A stretch of DNA of 64,000 nt from Paracrocinitomix sp040880585 (GCA_040880585.1 JBBDID010000019.1:62001-126000), one strand, 5' to 3'. Counted from the stretch's first letter, positions 53,477-63,505 are shown. Numbers and translations are program-made. The notes: generated by a model not told the origin, from the letters alone.

Positions 53477-53506
53477 TATATTTATAAATTATATGTATAA
53501 AATATA
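53477..53506 (+). promoter_or_regulatory. AT-rich inverted repeat before the toxin-antitoxin pair
   Basis: Arms tatatttata (53477-53486) and tataaaatata (53496-53506) are near-complementary and end 4 bases before the antitoxin ATG. RHH antitoxins usually bind such sites to repress their own operon, so this is a candidate operator. Confidence 0.45.
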
Positions 53507-53509
53507 TTT

Positions 53510-53746
53510 ATGGGAACATTTACCAGTACATTGCCCGATCAATTACTTGAATTGCTTAACCAAAAAGCAAAGGAATTGTCTATGCCCAAAAACAAGTTGA
53601 TAGAAAGGGCTTTGCGTATATATCTGGATCAATTGAACCGCGCAGAGTATGTCAAGTCCTATAAAAAATTGGCAGCAGATACTGACGTTCTTTCCATGGC
53701 AGAAGAGGGTATGGAAGATTACCTGTCTCAATTGGATGAAGGATGA
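53510..53746 (+). CDS. Ribbon-helix-helix antitoxin
   Basis: 78 aa. The N-terminal strand FTSTLPDQLLELLNQKAKEL and helix MPKNKLIERALRIYLDQL form a MetJ/Arc-type DNA-binding fold; the acidic C-terminus would wrap the toxin. It overlaps the toxin by four bases (ATGA). Confidence 0.8.
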   Translation: MGTFTSTLPDQLLELLNQKAKELSMPKNKLIERALRIYLDQLNRAEYVKSYKKLAADTDVLSMAEEGMEDYLSQLDEG

Positions 53747-54075
53747 AACAGGGAGAGATTTGGTATGCCAACCTTAATCCGGTTAAAGGAAATGAACAGG
53801 CAGGATTCAGGCCTGTTGTGATCATCAGCGGTGATCTACTGAATCAATACCTCGATATTGTAATATGTTGCCCACTGACAAGCAAAGTAAAGAGATATAA
53901 AGGCAATGTAGTTCTGCATCCCAATAAAATGAATCAACTCAAAAAAAAATCAGAAATACTTACTTTTCATATTTGTTCGGTATCAAAACACCTCTTAGTG
54001 AAAAAAACAGGAAGTATATCACCGACAGAAATTGATCAGATTAAAGCCTGTTTGGATGATATTTTGACGTATTAA
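53743..54075 (+). CDS. MazF/PemK-type toxin (endoribonuclease)
   Basis: 110 aa. Starts KQGEIWYANLNPVKGNEQAGFRPVVIISGD, the PemK-like fold, with CCPLTSKVKRYKGNVVL and the QIKACLDDIL end helix. It would cleave mRNA when released. The pair stands alone, convergent to the next gene, as movable toxin-antitoxin units often do. Confidence 0.85.
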   Translation: MKQGEIWYANLNPVKGNEQAGFRPVVIISGDLLNQYLDIVICCPLTSKVKRYKGNVVLHPNKMNQLKKKSEILTFHICSVSKHLLVKKTGSISPTEIDQIKACLDDILTY

Positions 54076-54104
54076 AAATGAAGGGTTTTATACTCACGCT
54101 CAAA

Positions 54105-54719
54105 TTATATCCGCTCCCCTTCTTTTAATAATTTCTGCATGAAGCCCATTACACGTTTAACCGGCTCAAATTGTTTTTCTTTTGTCAGTGGGATTCCATA
54201 AATGGTATAGGAGAGTACTTGATTCTGATTTCGGATAGCATTCCCCAGGTCTTTATCAAGAGCCTTTAATTCATTTTGCAGAGACAAAGAGAGAAGTCTA
54301 CGCATCTTATCTTCTTCTTTGCTTTTGATTAAAAAACGCTTGTCAAATTCAGTTTCATTGAATTCAATATCTTTCATGCCTATGTGTTTCCCCAATTTAC
54401 TAAAAACATGTTCTTTTCCAATTTTAAAATCAAATCCAAAAGGGGTGTTAGAAAAAATGATGTAGGTGGTAATACTTTTGTTTTTTGAAGATCCCTCCAT
54501 CTTCTCAATCATTTGAAAAGGATAACCATATAACTCTCCTCTTAACTCATTGAGTTGAGCAAGTGCGTATTTTGAAGTTGTACGGGTGAGTCCATTTTGT
54601 TGAGCAAAGTCAGTGAATAGTTTTTCTTTGCGTTGATTGGTTTTTTTTTGATGCCTAATCGCCCAAACAATTAATGCAACAAAGCTGCCTACCAATAAAA
54701 AGATGACGAGATATTCCAT
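54105..54719 (-). CDS. Single-pass membrane protein of unknown function
   Basis: 204 aa from ATG 54719 (MEYLVIFLLVGSFVALIVWAI, one helix), followed by a basic stretch RHQKKTNQRKEK and a soluble alpha/beta domain (FAQQNGLTRTTSKYALAQL, FGFDFKIGKEHVF). Not recognised. A start 11 codons upstream is possible but adds a polar segment before the helix. Confidence 0.55.
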   Translation of the reverse strand: MEYLVIFLLVGSFVALIVWAIRHQKKTNQRKEKLFTDFAQQNGLTRTTSKYALAQLNELRGELYGYPFQMIEKMEGSSKNKSITTYIIFSNTPFGFDFKIGKEHVFSKLGKHIGMKDIEFNETEFDKRFLIKSKEEDKMRRLLSLSLQNELKALDKDLGNAIRNQNQVLSYTIYGIPLTKEKQFEPVKRVMGFMQKLLKEGERI

Positions 54720-54769
54720 GGTGTAAATATATGACTTTGAAATTATTTTCAAAATGATTGAGAGAGCAT

Positions 54770-54831
54770 AACCCTGTCAGGTCTTCAACCCAACCCCCAA
54801 CCCTGTCAGGTATTCAAGACCTGACAGGGTT
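54770..54831. repeat. REP-like half-copy and palindrome
   Basis: aaccctgtcaggtct-type half at 54770-54788, followed by a perfect-arm palindrome at 54799-54831 of the same family as 41168-41200 (loop differs). Confidence 0.75.
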
Positions 54832-54900
54832 ATGCCACTACTAAGACTAAGAGAAAAGCAGATTTTTAATTTTAGGTATCAAAATGCCACCAATAAATGT

Positions 54901-55011
54901 TAACTTTGCCGTCTTTTGAGCAGGTATGAAATTACAACCGGGAATGGTTGTAGAGAATGAGGCTCTGGCTCTCTTACTCGTATCCTGAAATAATTTAAAC
55001 AAAAACGACAA
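54901..55011 (+). promoter_or_regulatory. queA promoter box and structured leader
   Basis: TAACTTTG at 54901-54908 matches TAnnTTTG. The leader then has a perfect 7-bp hairpin TACAACC/GGTTGTA at 54933-54952 and a GAG/CTC-rich segment. queA leaders elsewhere carry preQ1 riboswitches; I do not see the preQ1-I consensus here. Confidence 0.4.
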
Positions 55012-56067
55012 ATGAAATTATCGGCATTCAACTTTGATTTACCGGAAGAATTGATAGCACAACATCCCAATGATATTCGTGATGAGGCAAGAATGATGGT
55101 GCTAAACAGAGAAAAAAAGACAATTGAACATAAAATGTTCAAAGATGTGCTGGAATATTTTGAAGAAGATGACGTAATGATCATGAATGATACCAAAGTT
55201 TTTCCTGCTCGTCTTTACGGGAACAAAGAAAAAACGGGTGCAAGAATTGAAGTTTTTTTACTTAGAGAATTAAACAGAGATAGTTTGTTGTGGGATGTAC
55301 TGGTTGATCCCGCCAGAAAAATCAGAATTGGAAACAAGCTGTATTTTACGGAAGATGATTCTTTAGTGGCTGAGGTGATTGACAATACTACTTCCAGAGG
55401 AAGAACCATCCGTTTCTTATTTGACGGTTCGTATGAAGAATTCAAGGATAAGATCACCGAACTGGGAGAAACCCCCATCCCCCCTTATATCAAAGCATTG
55501 AGAGATGTTGTTCCCGAAGATGAAGACCGCTACCAAACCATTTATGCAGAAAGAGAAGGTGCAGTGGCTGCGCCAACCGCCGGTTTACACTTTAGTAAAC
55601 AATTGCTCAAAAGATTAGAAATAAAAGGAGTGAATTTTGCTAAATTGACGCTTCACATTGGTTTGGGGACATTCAGAAATGTAGAAGTAGAAGATTTGAC
55701 CAAACATAAAATGGATTCGGAAGAAGCGATCATCTCTGAGAAAGCAGCTGAGATTGTGAACAAAGGTAAGCGAAGTAGAAAGCGAGTTTGTGCAGTAGGA
55801 ACAACAACCATGCGTGCCATTGAAACAAGTGTTTCTACAGATGGATACCTGAAGCCATTCCAGGGATGGACCAATCGCTTTATTTTTCCTCCCTATGATT
55901 TTTCAATCGCCAATTCTATGATCACAAACTTCCATACACCGGGATCTACTTTATTGATGATGGTTTCTGCTTTTGCAGGGCATGATTTTGTAATGGAAGC
56001 CTATCAGGAAGCGATCAAAGAAAAATACAAGTTTTACTCCTACGGTGATGCCATGCTGATCATTTAA
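55012..56067 (+). CDS. queA: S-adenosylmethionine:tRNA ribosyltransferase-isomerase
   Basis: Makes epoxyqueuosine in tRNA by moving the ribosyl part of SAM to 7-aminomethyl-deazaguanine. Signatures: FDLPEELIAQHP at the start, MIMNDTKVFPARLYG, GAVAAPTAGLHF and YDFSIANSMITNFHTPGSTL. 351 aa, normal. Confidence 0.96.
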   Translation: MKLSAFNFDLPEELIAQHPNDIRDEARMMVLNREKKTIEHKMFKDVLEYFEEDDVMIMNDTKVFPARLYGNKEKTGARIEVFLLRELNRDSLLWDVLVDPARKIRIGNKLYFTEDDSLVAEVIDNTTSRGRTIRFLFDGSYEEFKDKITELGETPIPPYIKALRDVVPEDEDRYQTIYAEREGAVAAPTAGLHFSKQLLKRLEIKGVNFAKLTLHIGLGTFRNVEVEDLTKHKMDSEEAIISEKAAEIVNKGKRSRKRVCAVGTTTMRAIETSVSTDGYLKPFQGWTNRFIFPPYDFSIANSMITNFHTPGSTLLMMVSAFAGHDFVMEAYQEAIKEKYKFYSYGDAMLII

Positions 56068-56108
56068 TCAGCAGTAGATTTGAACCATCTGAAAAACCGA
56101 TAGAAATT

Positions 56109-56786
56109 ATGATCCAACGATCAGTGATCATAGCTGCAGGAGGAATAGGAAGCAGGATGAATGCAACTATTCCGAAACAGTTTTTGCACCTTGCTGATCG
56201 CCCCATGATTTTACATACAATTGAGCGATTTTTATCTTTTGATCCTGAGATAGAAATAGTTTTGGCACTTCCTTCCTCTCATTTCAATACATGGGATGAA
56301 ATCTGTAAAAAATACGGCTTTGATCAGCAGATTCATTTGGTTTCAGGTGGAGAACAACGGTATCATTCTGTTAAAAATGCCCTGACACAAGCGTCCGGCG
56401 AAATCATTGCGGTACATGATGCTGTGCGGCCTTTCCCCTCTGATCGCTTATTAAAAGAAGCTTTTGAGCAGGCAGAAATTAGCGGAGCTGTGATTCCGGT
56501 TACGCAACTGAAAGACAGTTTAAGAAAAATAACGGATACCGATTCTGAAGCGCTGAATAGAAAGTTGTACAGAACCGTACAGACTCCACAGGTTTTTCAA
56601 TCGGAAATCATAAAAAGGGCGTATGAGCAACCCTTCTCTCCATTATTTACAGATGAAGCGAGCGTAGTAGAGGCTTCCGGACAAAAGTTAAAGTTAATCG
56701 AGGGAGATGAAGAAAACATCAAAATCACAACGCCTTTGGATTTGCAATGGGCAGAATTGATTTTTCACCTCAAAAAAGAGGCATAG
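56109..56786 (+). CDS. ispD: 2-C-methyl-D-erythritol 4-phosphate cytidylyltransferase
   Basis: Third step of the MEP isoprenoid pathway. CTP loop AAGGIGSRMNATIPKQFL at the N-terminus, AVHDAVRPFPS in the middle and TDEASVVEASGQKLKLIEG near the end. 225 aa. The presence of ispD indicates a MEP route feeding prenyl lipids such as the GGGPS substrate. Confidence 0.96.
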   Translation: MIQRSVIIAAGGIGSRMNATIPKQFLHLADRPMILHTIERFLSFDPEIEIVLALPSSHFNTWDEICKKYGFDQQIHLVSGGEQRYHSVKNALTQASGEIIAVHDAVRPFPSDRLLKEAFEQAEISGAVIPVTQLKDSLRKITDTDSEALNRKLYRTVQTPQVFQSEIIKRAYEQPFSPLFTDEASVVEASGQKLKLIEGDEENIKITTPLDLQWAELIFHLKKEA

Positions 56787-56925
56787 AGATAGTCGATTTT
56801 CCATCACAAATGTCTAAATTTGGTAGCCCTGACTGAAGCCCTTTTTTTAAGCAGTCGGGACGAATCACTGTTGCGTAACAAACAGAATTTTTCATTCCGG
56901 CATTACCGCCAAAAAATAGATTTAA

Positions 56926-59160
56926 ATGACTGAAGATTATAAAATTATTTACACCAAGACAGACGAAGCACCTGCTTTAGCCACCTATTCATTACTTCCC
57001 ATAGTAAAAGCATTTACTGAACCTGCAGGAGTAAAACTTGAAACCGCAGATATTTCTTTAGCGGCAAGAATCCTGGCACTTTTTCCTGATTATCTAACAG
57101 AAGAACAAAGAGTTCCCAATACATTGGAAGAATTGGGGAAACTGGTAAAAAAACCGGAAGCGAACATCATTAAATTACCCAATATATCGGCCTCTGTACC
57201 CCAGCTTAAAACAGCCATTAAAGAATTGCAAGATAAGGGCTATGCGATACCGAATTACCCGGATGAACCTGCCGGGGAAAAAGAAAAAGAAGTAAGGGCG
57301 CGGTATGATAAAGTAAAAGGATCAGCTGTGAATCCCGTTTTAAGAGAAGGAAATTCCGACAGAAGGGCGCCTAAAGCAGTTAAAAATTATGCCCGAAAAA
57401 ACCCCCATCCTATGGGAGAGTGGTCAAAGGATTCCAAATCGCATGTAGCAACTATGCAATCAGGAGACTTCAGAAGCAATGAAAAATCTGTCACCATAGA
57501 TCGCGAAGGCACATTAAACATTGAATTTCACGGAAAAGACGGAAGTTTAGAGTCATTGAAAAGGGTGCCGGTTAAAAAAGGAGAGATTATTGATGGCACT
57601 TTCATGAGCAAAAAAGCTTTGCTTGCCTTTTTGGAAGAACAGCTGGCAGATGCCAAACGATCCGGAGTGTTGTTTTCAGTACACATGAAAGCAACCATGA
57701 TGAAAGTGTCTGACCCAATTATATTTGGACATGTGGTAAAGGTTTATTTCAAAAATCTCTTTGATAAATATGAAGATTTGTTTGACCAAATCGGTTTTGA
57801 TGAACGAAACGGTTTTGGAGATTTGATCAATAAAATCCATTCATTAGCCGGCGATAAAAAATCGGCAGTTGAAAGCGATATTCAAGCAGCTTATGAAAAT
57901 GGACCTGACCTTGCTATGGTGAATTCTGATCAGGGAATTACAAATTTACACGTGCCCTCTGATGTAATTATTGATGCCTCTATTCCGGCTATGATCAGAA
58001 GCTCAGGTCAGATGTGGGATAAAGATGGAAAAACACGCGATACCAAAGCCGTTATTCCGGATTCAAGTTATGCGCATTTGTATCAGGCGGTCATTAATTT
58101 TTGTAAAGAAAACGGAGCGTTTGATCCTACAACTATGGGAACTGTGCCCAATGTGGGGCTGATGGCTCAAAAAGCAGAAGAGTATGGTTCACACGATAAG
58201 ACGTTTGAAGTCAAGAGTGAGGGCAAGATAAAAGTAGTGGATGATGCTGGCCATGTGGTGATGGAGCATGATGTAGCAGCAGGAGACATCTGGAGAATGT
58301 GTCAGGTAAAAGATGATCCGATCAGAGATTGGGTAAAACTGGCAGTATCCCGCGCAAAAGCTACAGGATGGCCTGCGGTGTTTTGGTTGGATCAAGATCG
58401 TGAACATGACGCTGAGTTAATTAAGAAAGTGAAAGCGTATTTACTGAATCATGACCTGAATGGATTAGAGATCAAAATTATGTCTCAGGTAGAGGCTTGT
58501 AATTATACTATGGAGCGGGTAAAACGAGGTGAAAATACGATCTCTGTGACGGGAAATGTACTTAGAGATTACCTTACCGATTTGTTTCCTATTTTAGAAT
58601 TGGGAACCTCTGCTAAAATGTTGTCTATTGTTCCTTTGATGAATGGAGGAGGACTGTTTGAAACCGGTGCCGGTGGATCTGCACCCAAACACGTTCAGCA
58701 GTTCAACAAAGAAGGTCACCTGAGATGGGATTCGTTGGGAGAATACCTGGCTTTAGCGGTTTCATTAGATCATTACGGGGAGAAAACCAACAACCCTAAA
58801 GTACGCATATTGGGAGAAGCACTGGATGAGGCGACAGAAAAATACCTGGAAAATGGAAAATCACCTTCCAGAAAGGTGAATGAACTGGATAATCGCGGAA
58901 GCAGCTTTTATTTATCCCTGTATTGGGCGGAAGCTCTGGCTAATCAATCGCAAGATGAAGCGTTAAAAAATAGGTTCAAAGCGGTGTATGATGAGTTGAA
59001 AACCAATGAAAATAAAATTGTTGAAGAGTTGAACGCAGTTCAGGGAAAGCCGGTAGATATTGGAGGGTATTATGAGCCTTCGGATGCTAAAGTTTCCCGG
59101 GAAATGTGTCCGAGTACTACGCTCAATGAGATTTTAAACAACATCTCACAAAAAGTATAA
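56926..59160 (+). CDS. icd: NADP-dependent isocitrate dehydrogenase, monomeric type
   Basis: TCA-cycle enzyme of 744 aa, the large single-chain form. Family blocks include KIIYTKTDEAPALATYSLLP, NSDRRAPKAVKNYARKNPHPMG, VATMQSGDFRSNEKS, and FETGAGGSAPKHVQQF. Its terminator lies directly after. It has no partner gene nearby. Confidence 0.96.
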   Translation: MTEDYKIIYTKTDEAPALATYSLLPIVKAFTEPAGVKLETADISLAARILALFPDYLTEEQRVPNTLEELGKLVKKPEANIIKLPNISASVPQLKTAIKELQDKGYAIPNYPDEPAGEKEKEVRARYDKVKGSAVNPVLREGNSDRRAPKAVKNYARKNPHPMGEWSKDSKSHVATMQSGDFRSNEKSVTIDREGTLNIEFHGKDGSLESLKRVPVKKGEIIDGTFMSKKALLAFLEEQLADAKRSGVLFSVHMKATMMKVSDPIIFGHVVKVYFKNLFDKYEDLFDQIGFDERNGFGDLINKIHSLAGDKKSAVESDIQAAYENGPDLAMVNSDQGITNLHVPSDVIIDASIPAMIRSSGQMWDKDGKTRDTKAVIPDSSYAHLYQAVINFCKENGAFDPTTMGTVPNVGLMAQKAEEYGSHDKTFEVKSEGKIKVVDDAGHVVMEHDVAAGDIWRMCQVKDDPIRDWVKLAVSRAKATGWPAVFWLDQDREHDAELIKKVKAYLLNHDLNGLEIKIMSQVEACNYTMERVKRGENTISVTGNVLRDYLTDLFPILELGTSAKMLSIVPLMNGGGLFETGAGGSAPKHVQQFNKEGHLRWDSLGEYLALAVSLDHYGEKTNNPKVRILGEALDEATEKYLENGKSPSRKVNELDNRGSSFYLSLYWAEALANQSQDEALKNRFKAVYDELKTNENKIVEELNAVQGKPVDIGGYYEPSDAKVSREMCPSTTLNEILNNISQKV

Positions 59161-59181
59161 TAAATAATAGGGTACGGAAAG

Positions 59182-59217
59182 AAAAAAGCCATTCGTTTTA
59201 TATCGAATGGCTTTTTT
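59182..59217 (+). terminator. Terminator after icd
   Basis: Perfect 14-bp stem aaaaaagccattcg/cgaatggctttttt with an 8-base loop and T-tract. Confidence 0.9.
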
Positions 59218-59280
59218 GTGATCGTACGGTATAAAAAATCCCATGCTTGGGATTAAGTAGTCTTTTCTTCTAATTTGTAA

Positions 59281-59937
59281 TTAAAAAAGTGGTTTCTTAA
59301 CCGTCACAGGGACATTAAATGAAGCGGTAACTGCATCAGCTATTTCTTCTACTCCTTCTTTTTCTACAGTAGCCATCATAAAGACACCACAAACACGATC
59401 TTCTGATATTTCATTAATAATGACAGATCGTGGGGTTTTGTTAGATCCGACTCCGGCACTGTACATAGTTGTTCCGTCCTTTTTATATGCTTTTCTGAAG
59501 TTAATGTCAAGATCATCCTCAGTGTAAGCACCTGCCTGCAGTTCACCTTTTTCAGTTCTGATGGTGATGGTAAAGGAAGTGTCTCCCTCCGCATAATTTT
59601 TGATGGCCTGATCTGTTATTTCAGGATTATTGGAAAATTTAATATCGATAGAACCATGATCTTCACGTATTTCTGCAGAAACATGTTGGTAACTAGATAA
59701 ATCAGAGTTATTGACGTGTGCTAAAGCAGAAGAAAAACTCTCATCAATAAGTGCAGAAGTCATGCTTAAACTACTTTCTGTAACGTCGCAGCTCTCATAG
59801 GTGGAGGCATACTCTGTTTTGGTTGTTTCTATGCTCTCGGTTGAGCTTTCGTTACTCTCTGATGTGGAATCCTCTCCTCCTCCACAAGCTAATAATGCAG
59901 CTGCCGGAAGAAGGCTAAATAATTGTTTGTACTTCAT
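59281..59937 (-). CDS. Hypothetical lipoprotein
   Basis: 218 aa. Lipoprotein signal MKYKQLFSLLPAAALLAC, Cys18 followed by GGGEDSTSES, a long Ser/Glu/Thr-rich linker, then a beta-rich domain of about 160 residues (IDIKFSNNPEITDQ, TDTSFTITIRTEKGELQAG style). Not recognised. Confidence 0.6.
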   Translation of the reverse strand: MKYKQLFSLLPAAALLACGGGEDSTSESNESSTESIETTKTEYASTYESCDVTESSLSMTSALIDESFSSALAHVNNSDLSSYQHVSAEIREDHGSIDIKFSNNPEITDQAIKNYAEGDTSFTITIRTEKGELQAGAYTEDDLDINFRKAYKKDGTTMYSAGVGSNKTPRSVIINEISEDRVCGVFMMATVEKEGVEEIADAVTASFNVPVTVKKPLF

Positions 59938-59999
59938 AATTCTTTGTTTCTTGTTTTACTTTTCACGAATATAACGAAAATAGAAGAGAACAGTAATGA

Positions 60000-60034
60000 T
60001 AAAAGCCATTCAACATAGAGAGGAATGGCTTTTA
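60000..60034 (-). terminator. Terminator of the T9SS gene
   Basis: aaaagccattc/gaatggctttt arms with an 11-base loop, between the two minus-strand genes; it resembles the icd terminator stem in sequence. Confidence 0.65.
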
Positions 60035-60066
60035 TTAATCTTTTTGAAGGAGGGTATAATTATAAG

Positions 60067-61386
60067 TTACTGTTTAACGAGCTTTTCTTCATACACCTGA
60101 CCAGCGGTCTGTACTTTTAATAAATAGATGCCTTTTGGCAGGTCTTGAATGGATAAACGACTTGTATTCATCCCTTCATTTGCACTGATGCGTTCTTTTT
60201 TCCATATTCTACCACTTAGGTCATACAGGCTTATTTCAACCTCACCACTAAATCGTGAATCAAAAACCAATTCAAAACTGCTTTCTGCCGGGTTGGGCTG
60301 CACAGAGAAGTGGTCAATTATCTGATAATTTAAAGAAGCCAAACCTTCGTATTTAAATGCTCCGTTATAATCTGTTTGCTTGATGCGGTAGTAGTTCATT
60401 CCCGGTAAAGGGTTGCGGTCTAACTTAGAATAATACAATTTCTCATCAGAATCCCCCGCTCCTTTTACGGTCATAATAGTTTTCCAGTTTTTACCGTCAG
60501 CAGATCGCTCTATAGAAAAGTAATCATTAGAAATTTCAGCTGCTGTGACCCAGTTGATTTCAACACCCTCATCCACTTCTTCTACCTGAAAACTAATGAG
60601 TTCAATCGGTAAGGTACAAGGAGCAAGAGCAGCGTCTGACACTTCGCCGGTACCGGAACCTGCAACAGTTCCATCAGCTTGAGTTACTGTCCAGGAAGAA
60701 ATACTTGCGCTACCGGAGGCCTGAGCTGTAAATGTGGATACACACCCACCGCAGTAATAGTAGGTATCTGTTTGACCGTTGGTAGCGACACCTGAAACTA
60801 AAGTAGCACCATCAAAACCCCATGAGTAAGATTGATTATTAGAATTAGTGACCGTGAGTTCTATGGTATAGGAAGAAAGAGCAGGAAAACATGAGGTTAC
60901 ATCAGTAGTTGTTGCTGAACAAGGGCCTCCTGTATAATCAATTTGAGTACCGCCTATGGTTGCATCTGTAATCACATCATCAAAGGTAATGGTCACTGTA
61001 AAACAGTCATTGCTTGCTGCATCAGAAAAAAGTGGAGCAGTATTATTGTCCCAATCACCGTATTCAATTTGTCCACTTCCTGAAATAGGTGGAACGCTGG
61101 CAGTTGCTGTATTTCCGGTAGAAGCACTGGTTACACTATTGGTGTAACTCAGAATGTTTTGTGTGCCGCCAAAGTCTAGAAAAAAACCGTAAGAATCTTC
61201 AAGACCTACGCAGACATCAAAAGTATAGGTATACGTGCCATCACCATTGTCAACCGCATTGGTTTCAGTAATTGATACCAGGTGACAAGCCGTAGATAAA
61301 AGTGGTGATAAGAATAATATAAATAATAGTATGAGCCTTTTCAAAATGTAAATGAGTTTAGAGTGTAATGCAAAATTAGGTAACAT
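60067..61386 (-). CDS. T9SS-sorted secreted protein
   Basis: 439 aa with an N-terminal hydrophobic signal (LILLFILFLSPLLSTAC; a TTG start nearer the signal is possible). Repeats of Thr/Ser/Gly-rich beta sequence follow. From about 275 there is a fibronectin-like segment (ISFQVEEVDEGVEINWVTAAEISNDYF), and the last 80 residues are a T9SS type A domain (SVQPNPAESSFELVF, LYDLSGRIWKKE, KGIYLLKVQ). Surface or released protein, function unknown. Confidence 0.75.
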   Translation of the reverse strand: MLPNFALHSKLIYILKRLILLFILFLSPLLSTACHLVSITETNAVDNGDGTYTYTFDVCVGLEDSYGFFLDFGGTQNILSYTNSVTSASTGNTATASVPPISGSGQIEYGDWDNNTAPLFSDAASNDCFTVTITFDDVITDATIGGTQIDYTGGPCSATTTDVTSCFPALSSYTIELTVTNSNNQSYSWGFDGATLVSGVATNGQTDTYYYCGGCVSTFTAQASGSASISSWTVTQADGTVAGSGTGEVSDAALAPCTLPIELISFQVEEVDEGVEINWVTAAEISNDYFSIERSADGKNWKTIMTVKGAGDSDEKLYYSKLDRNPLPGMNYYRIKQTDYNGAFKYEGLASLNYQIIDHFSVQPNPAESSFELVFDSRFSGEVEISLYDLSGRIWKKERISANEGMNTSRLSIQDLPKGIYLLKVQTAGQVYEEKLVKQ

Positions 61387-61639
61387 TTAGTTAAAGTTCA
61401 ATTAATTTCGTCAAATGAACCTGTAAGCACGTTCAATACAGTAAACCGATTGACAATCGTACTTTTTATCCAATTCAGAGGATGTTTTTGTTTAATTTTT
61501 AATAAAAACAATATCTTCTGTTGATTGTAAGACGTTTATATAATGTTAGGGTTGCCTGATGTAGCAACAATTGACTATTAAACCCGAATATCTCAGTTTC
61601 CTGAAAATAAGGGAAAAACGGGATTTTTATTTGTATACC

Positions 61640-62839
61640 TTATAGCTTGCTAACCCAGGCCAGGCCATCATTAAAGGCGTTGGCACGTTTATAAACTGCC
61701 GGAATCACGATAGTTAGTTGCTTATTCAGATACCCAATCATTTTATTGTCAGTTTGATAGCGGATTAGCTTGCCTTTGTCTGTGCCGTAAACGTAATGTA
61801 ACTTTTCAGGAATTTCAATGCGTTCAAAGTTTTGATTATAATAGTCTTTTGGAGTGTTGATCATTGATTCCGGCTCAGCAGTGGGGTACAAAGCAGTAAT
61901 CAAAAAACTTTCAGGATCTGCGTAGATGGTTTCATATTTAAATGAAATAAGTGTTTGATCAGCAGTATCTATCAAACCCACTAATCCATTTTTACGTGCA
62001 GCAGAGTATCCTAAGGTGTTGAATTCATCCAAATCATCATATTTCGGCTGTATCATCCACTGATCATCAAAACTGAGAAAGCCCCATCCGCTTCTATCTT
62101 TTTTGGTAAAGACACGCACCCAGTTGTTACTCACACCTTGAATATTTCCTTTATCCGTCTTAAAAACGATTTTACCACTTTTATCAATGAGCACCGTTTT
62201 TCCAGCCACATTGGCCCTACACATACCATTGTCTTCAAAAGTTGCCATTCCGGCTTGCTTAAATTGAAATGGAATAGCTATCTCTCCCTTAGGGTTAATA
62301 AATCCATATTTCTCTTCTTTCGATTCATAAGGAGTAACACAAGCAAGACCATGTGCAAAGAAAGTGCCCCCTAAATATTTACAGGGAATTACTTCCTCAC
62401 CTTTAAGATTAATGAACCCTAATTGGTCATTCCGGTAAACGGCAATTAAATCAAAGTTATTTTTGAAGATATACCCTACTTTTTCGTAATTTTTTGTTGG
62501 AATTTCCCTACCTGTTGTATCGATTAACGTCCAGTAATCACTATCGTGTTTCTGTACCCAGGCAACTCCATTGGTGAATCCGCTACCTTTGGTTTTTTTA
62601 TAACGAGGCGGAACGGAAAATTCTCCTTTTTTATTGACAAATCCAATGTTATATACCCATTGATTATTAACAATAGAAGAAACCTTAACAGGCGCAAACC
62701 CCTCATTAAAGTCATAGACATACTTAGCTTCCAGTTGAAATGCAACTGAGCCATCTTCCTGAAGACACATCCATGTTTTATTTTTGGAAAAAGAAGTGAT
62801 TGCCATAAGACAAATGGCCACCAAAAGCAGTTTTTTCAT
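61640..62839 (-). CDS. WG-repeat protein, secreted
   Basis: 399 aa. Signal peptide MKKLLLVAICLMAITSFS, then repeated WG units of the form GfinkkGe..ipxky (FVNKKGEFSVPPRYKKT, FINPKGEIAIPFQFKQ, GFLSFDDQWMIQPKYDDL). WG repeats are common in Bacteroidota and of uncertain role. Seven bases follow the DUF922-type gene. Confidence 0.8.
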   Translation of the reverse strand: MKKLLLVAICLMAITSFSKNKTWMCLQEDGSVAFQLEAKYVYDFNEGFAPVKVSSIVNNQWVYNIGFVNKKGEFSVPPRYKKTKGSGFTNGVAWVQKHDSDYWTLIDTTGREIPTKNYEKVGYIFKNNFDLIAVYRNDQLGFINLKGEEVIPCKYLGGTFFAHGLACVTPYESKEEKYGFINPKGEIAIPFQFKQAGMATFEDNGMCRANVAGKTVLIDKSGKIVFKTDKGNIQGVSNNWVRVFTKKDRSGWGFLSFDDQWMIQPKYDDLDEFNTLGYSAARKNGLVGLIDTADQTLISFKYETIYADPESFLITALYPTAEPESMINTPKDYYNQNFERIEIPEKLHYVYGTDKGKLIRYQTDNKMIGYLNKQLTIVIPAVYKRANAFNDGLAWVSKL

Positions 62840-62846
62840 AAGTGTT

Positions 62847-63449
62847 TTAATGTTTCAGCAGATCATGAATACTAATCTGTATTTCTGAGGATTGGTAATC
62901 AGCAGTTTTCTGTAATAGCCGATTCATTTTTTTTGCCCACACTGATTGTTTTTTCGGATCAAGAGAATGTTTTGTCTGATGATCATAGTGTTCTTGCATG
63001 ACCTTAGTTTCTTCACTAATTTTTTCGTAGGCTTCCCTAACCTCTCTGTCAACCGTAGCCAGACTATGAAATTTTTTATTTGAAATCTCTTTTCGCAACA
63101 AACGGGTATGATATTCGGTAATGTCAAAGTGAATTTGCTCATGCTCTAAAATATGCTCGTTTACGCCTTCTGTTTTCCATGAAGAGTTAGGGTCAAATAA
63201 GGTTTCTATGTGAAAGTGTAAGGTGGAATCCTTTGTTTCAAAATTCAAGTGAATAGCAGAATGGGTGAGTGCATGAAATTTTGAATTATCCGGAACTTCG
63301 CCTTGAAAATCTGCCCATTCTAGTTTTCGTTCACCCCAACGTAGGTAACCATCATCACCTGTAGTCTTTTTATCTCCCTCGAAAAGAGCAAACGAGGAGA
63401 CAATGAAAGAAAACAACACAAAACTGAAATAGGTAAAAAGTCGGTTCAT
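62847..63449 (-). CDS. DUF922-type putative Zn-dependent protease
   Basis: 200 aa with a signal peptide (FTYFSFVLFSFIVSSFALFEG). The DUF922 pattern LEWADFQGEVP ... HILEHEQIHFDITEYHTRLL contains HEQIH, an HExxH zinc site. A helical C-terminus follows. It sits 7 bases before the WG-repeat gene and probably shares its transcript. Confidence 0.75.
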   Translation of the reverse strand: MNRLFTYFSFVLFSFIVSSFALFEGDKKTTGDDGYLRWGERKLEWADFQGEVPDNSKFHALTHSAIHLNFETKDSTLHFHIETLFDPNSSWKTEGVNEHILEHEQIHFDITEYHTRLLRKEISNKKFHSLATVDREVREAYEKISEETKVMQEHYDHQTKHSLDPKKQSVWAKKMNRLLQKTADYQSSEIQISIHDLLKH

Positions 63450-63505
63450 TACTTTGATTAATAAACAAATATCGTACCTAAATATACGAAAAATAATGTT
63501 AAACC

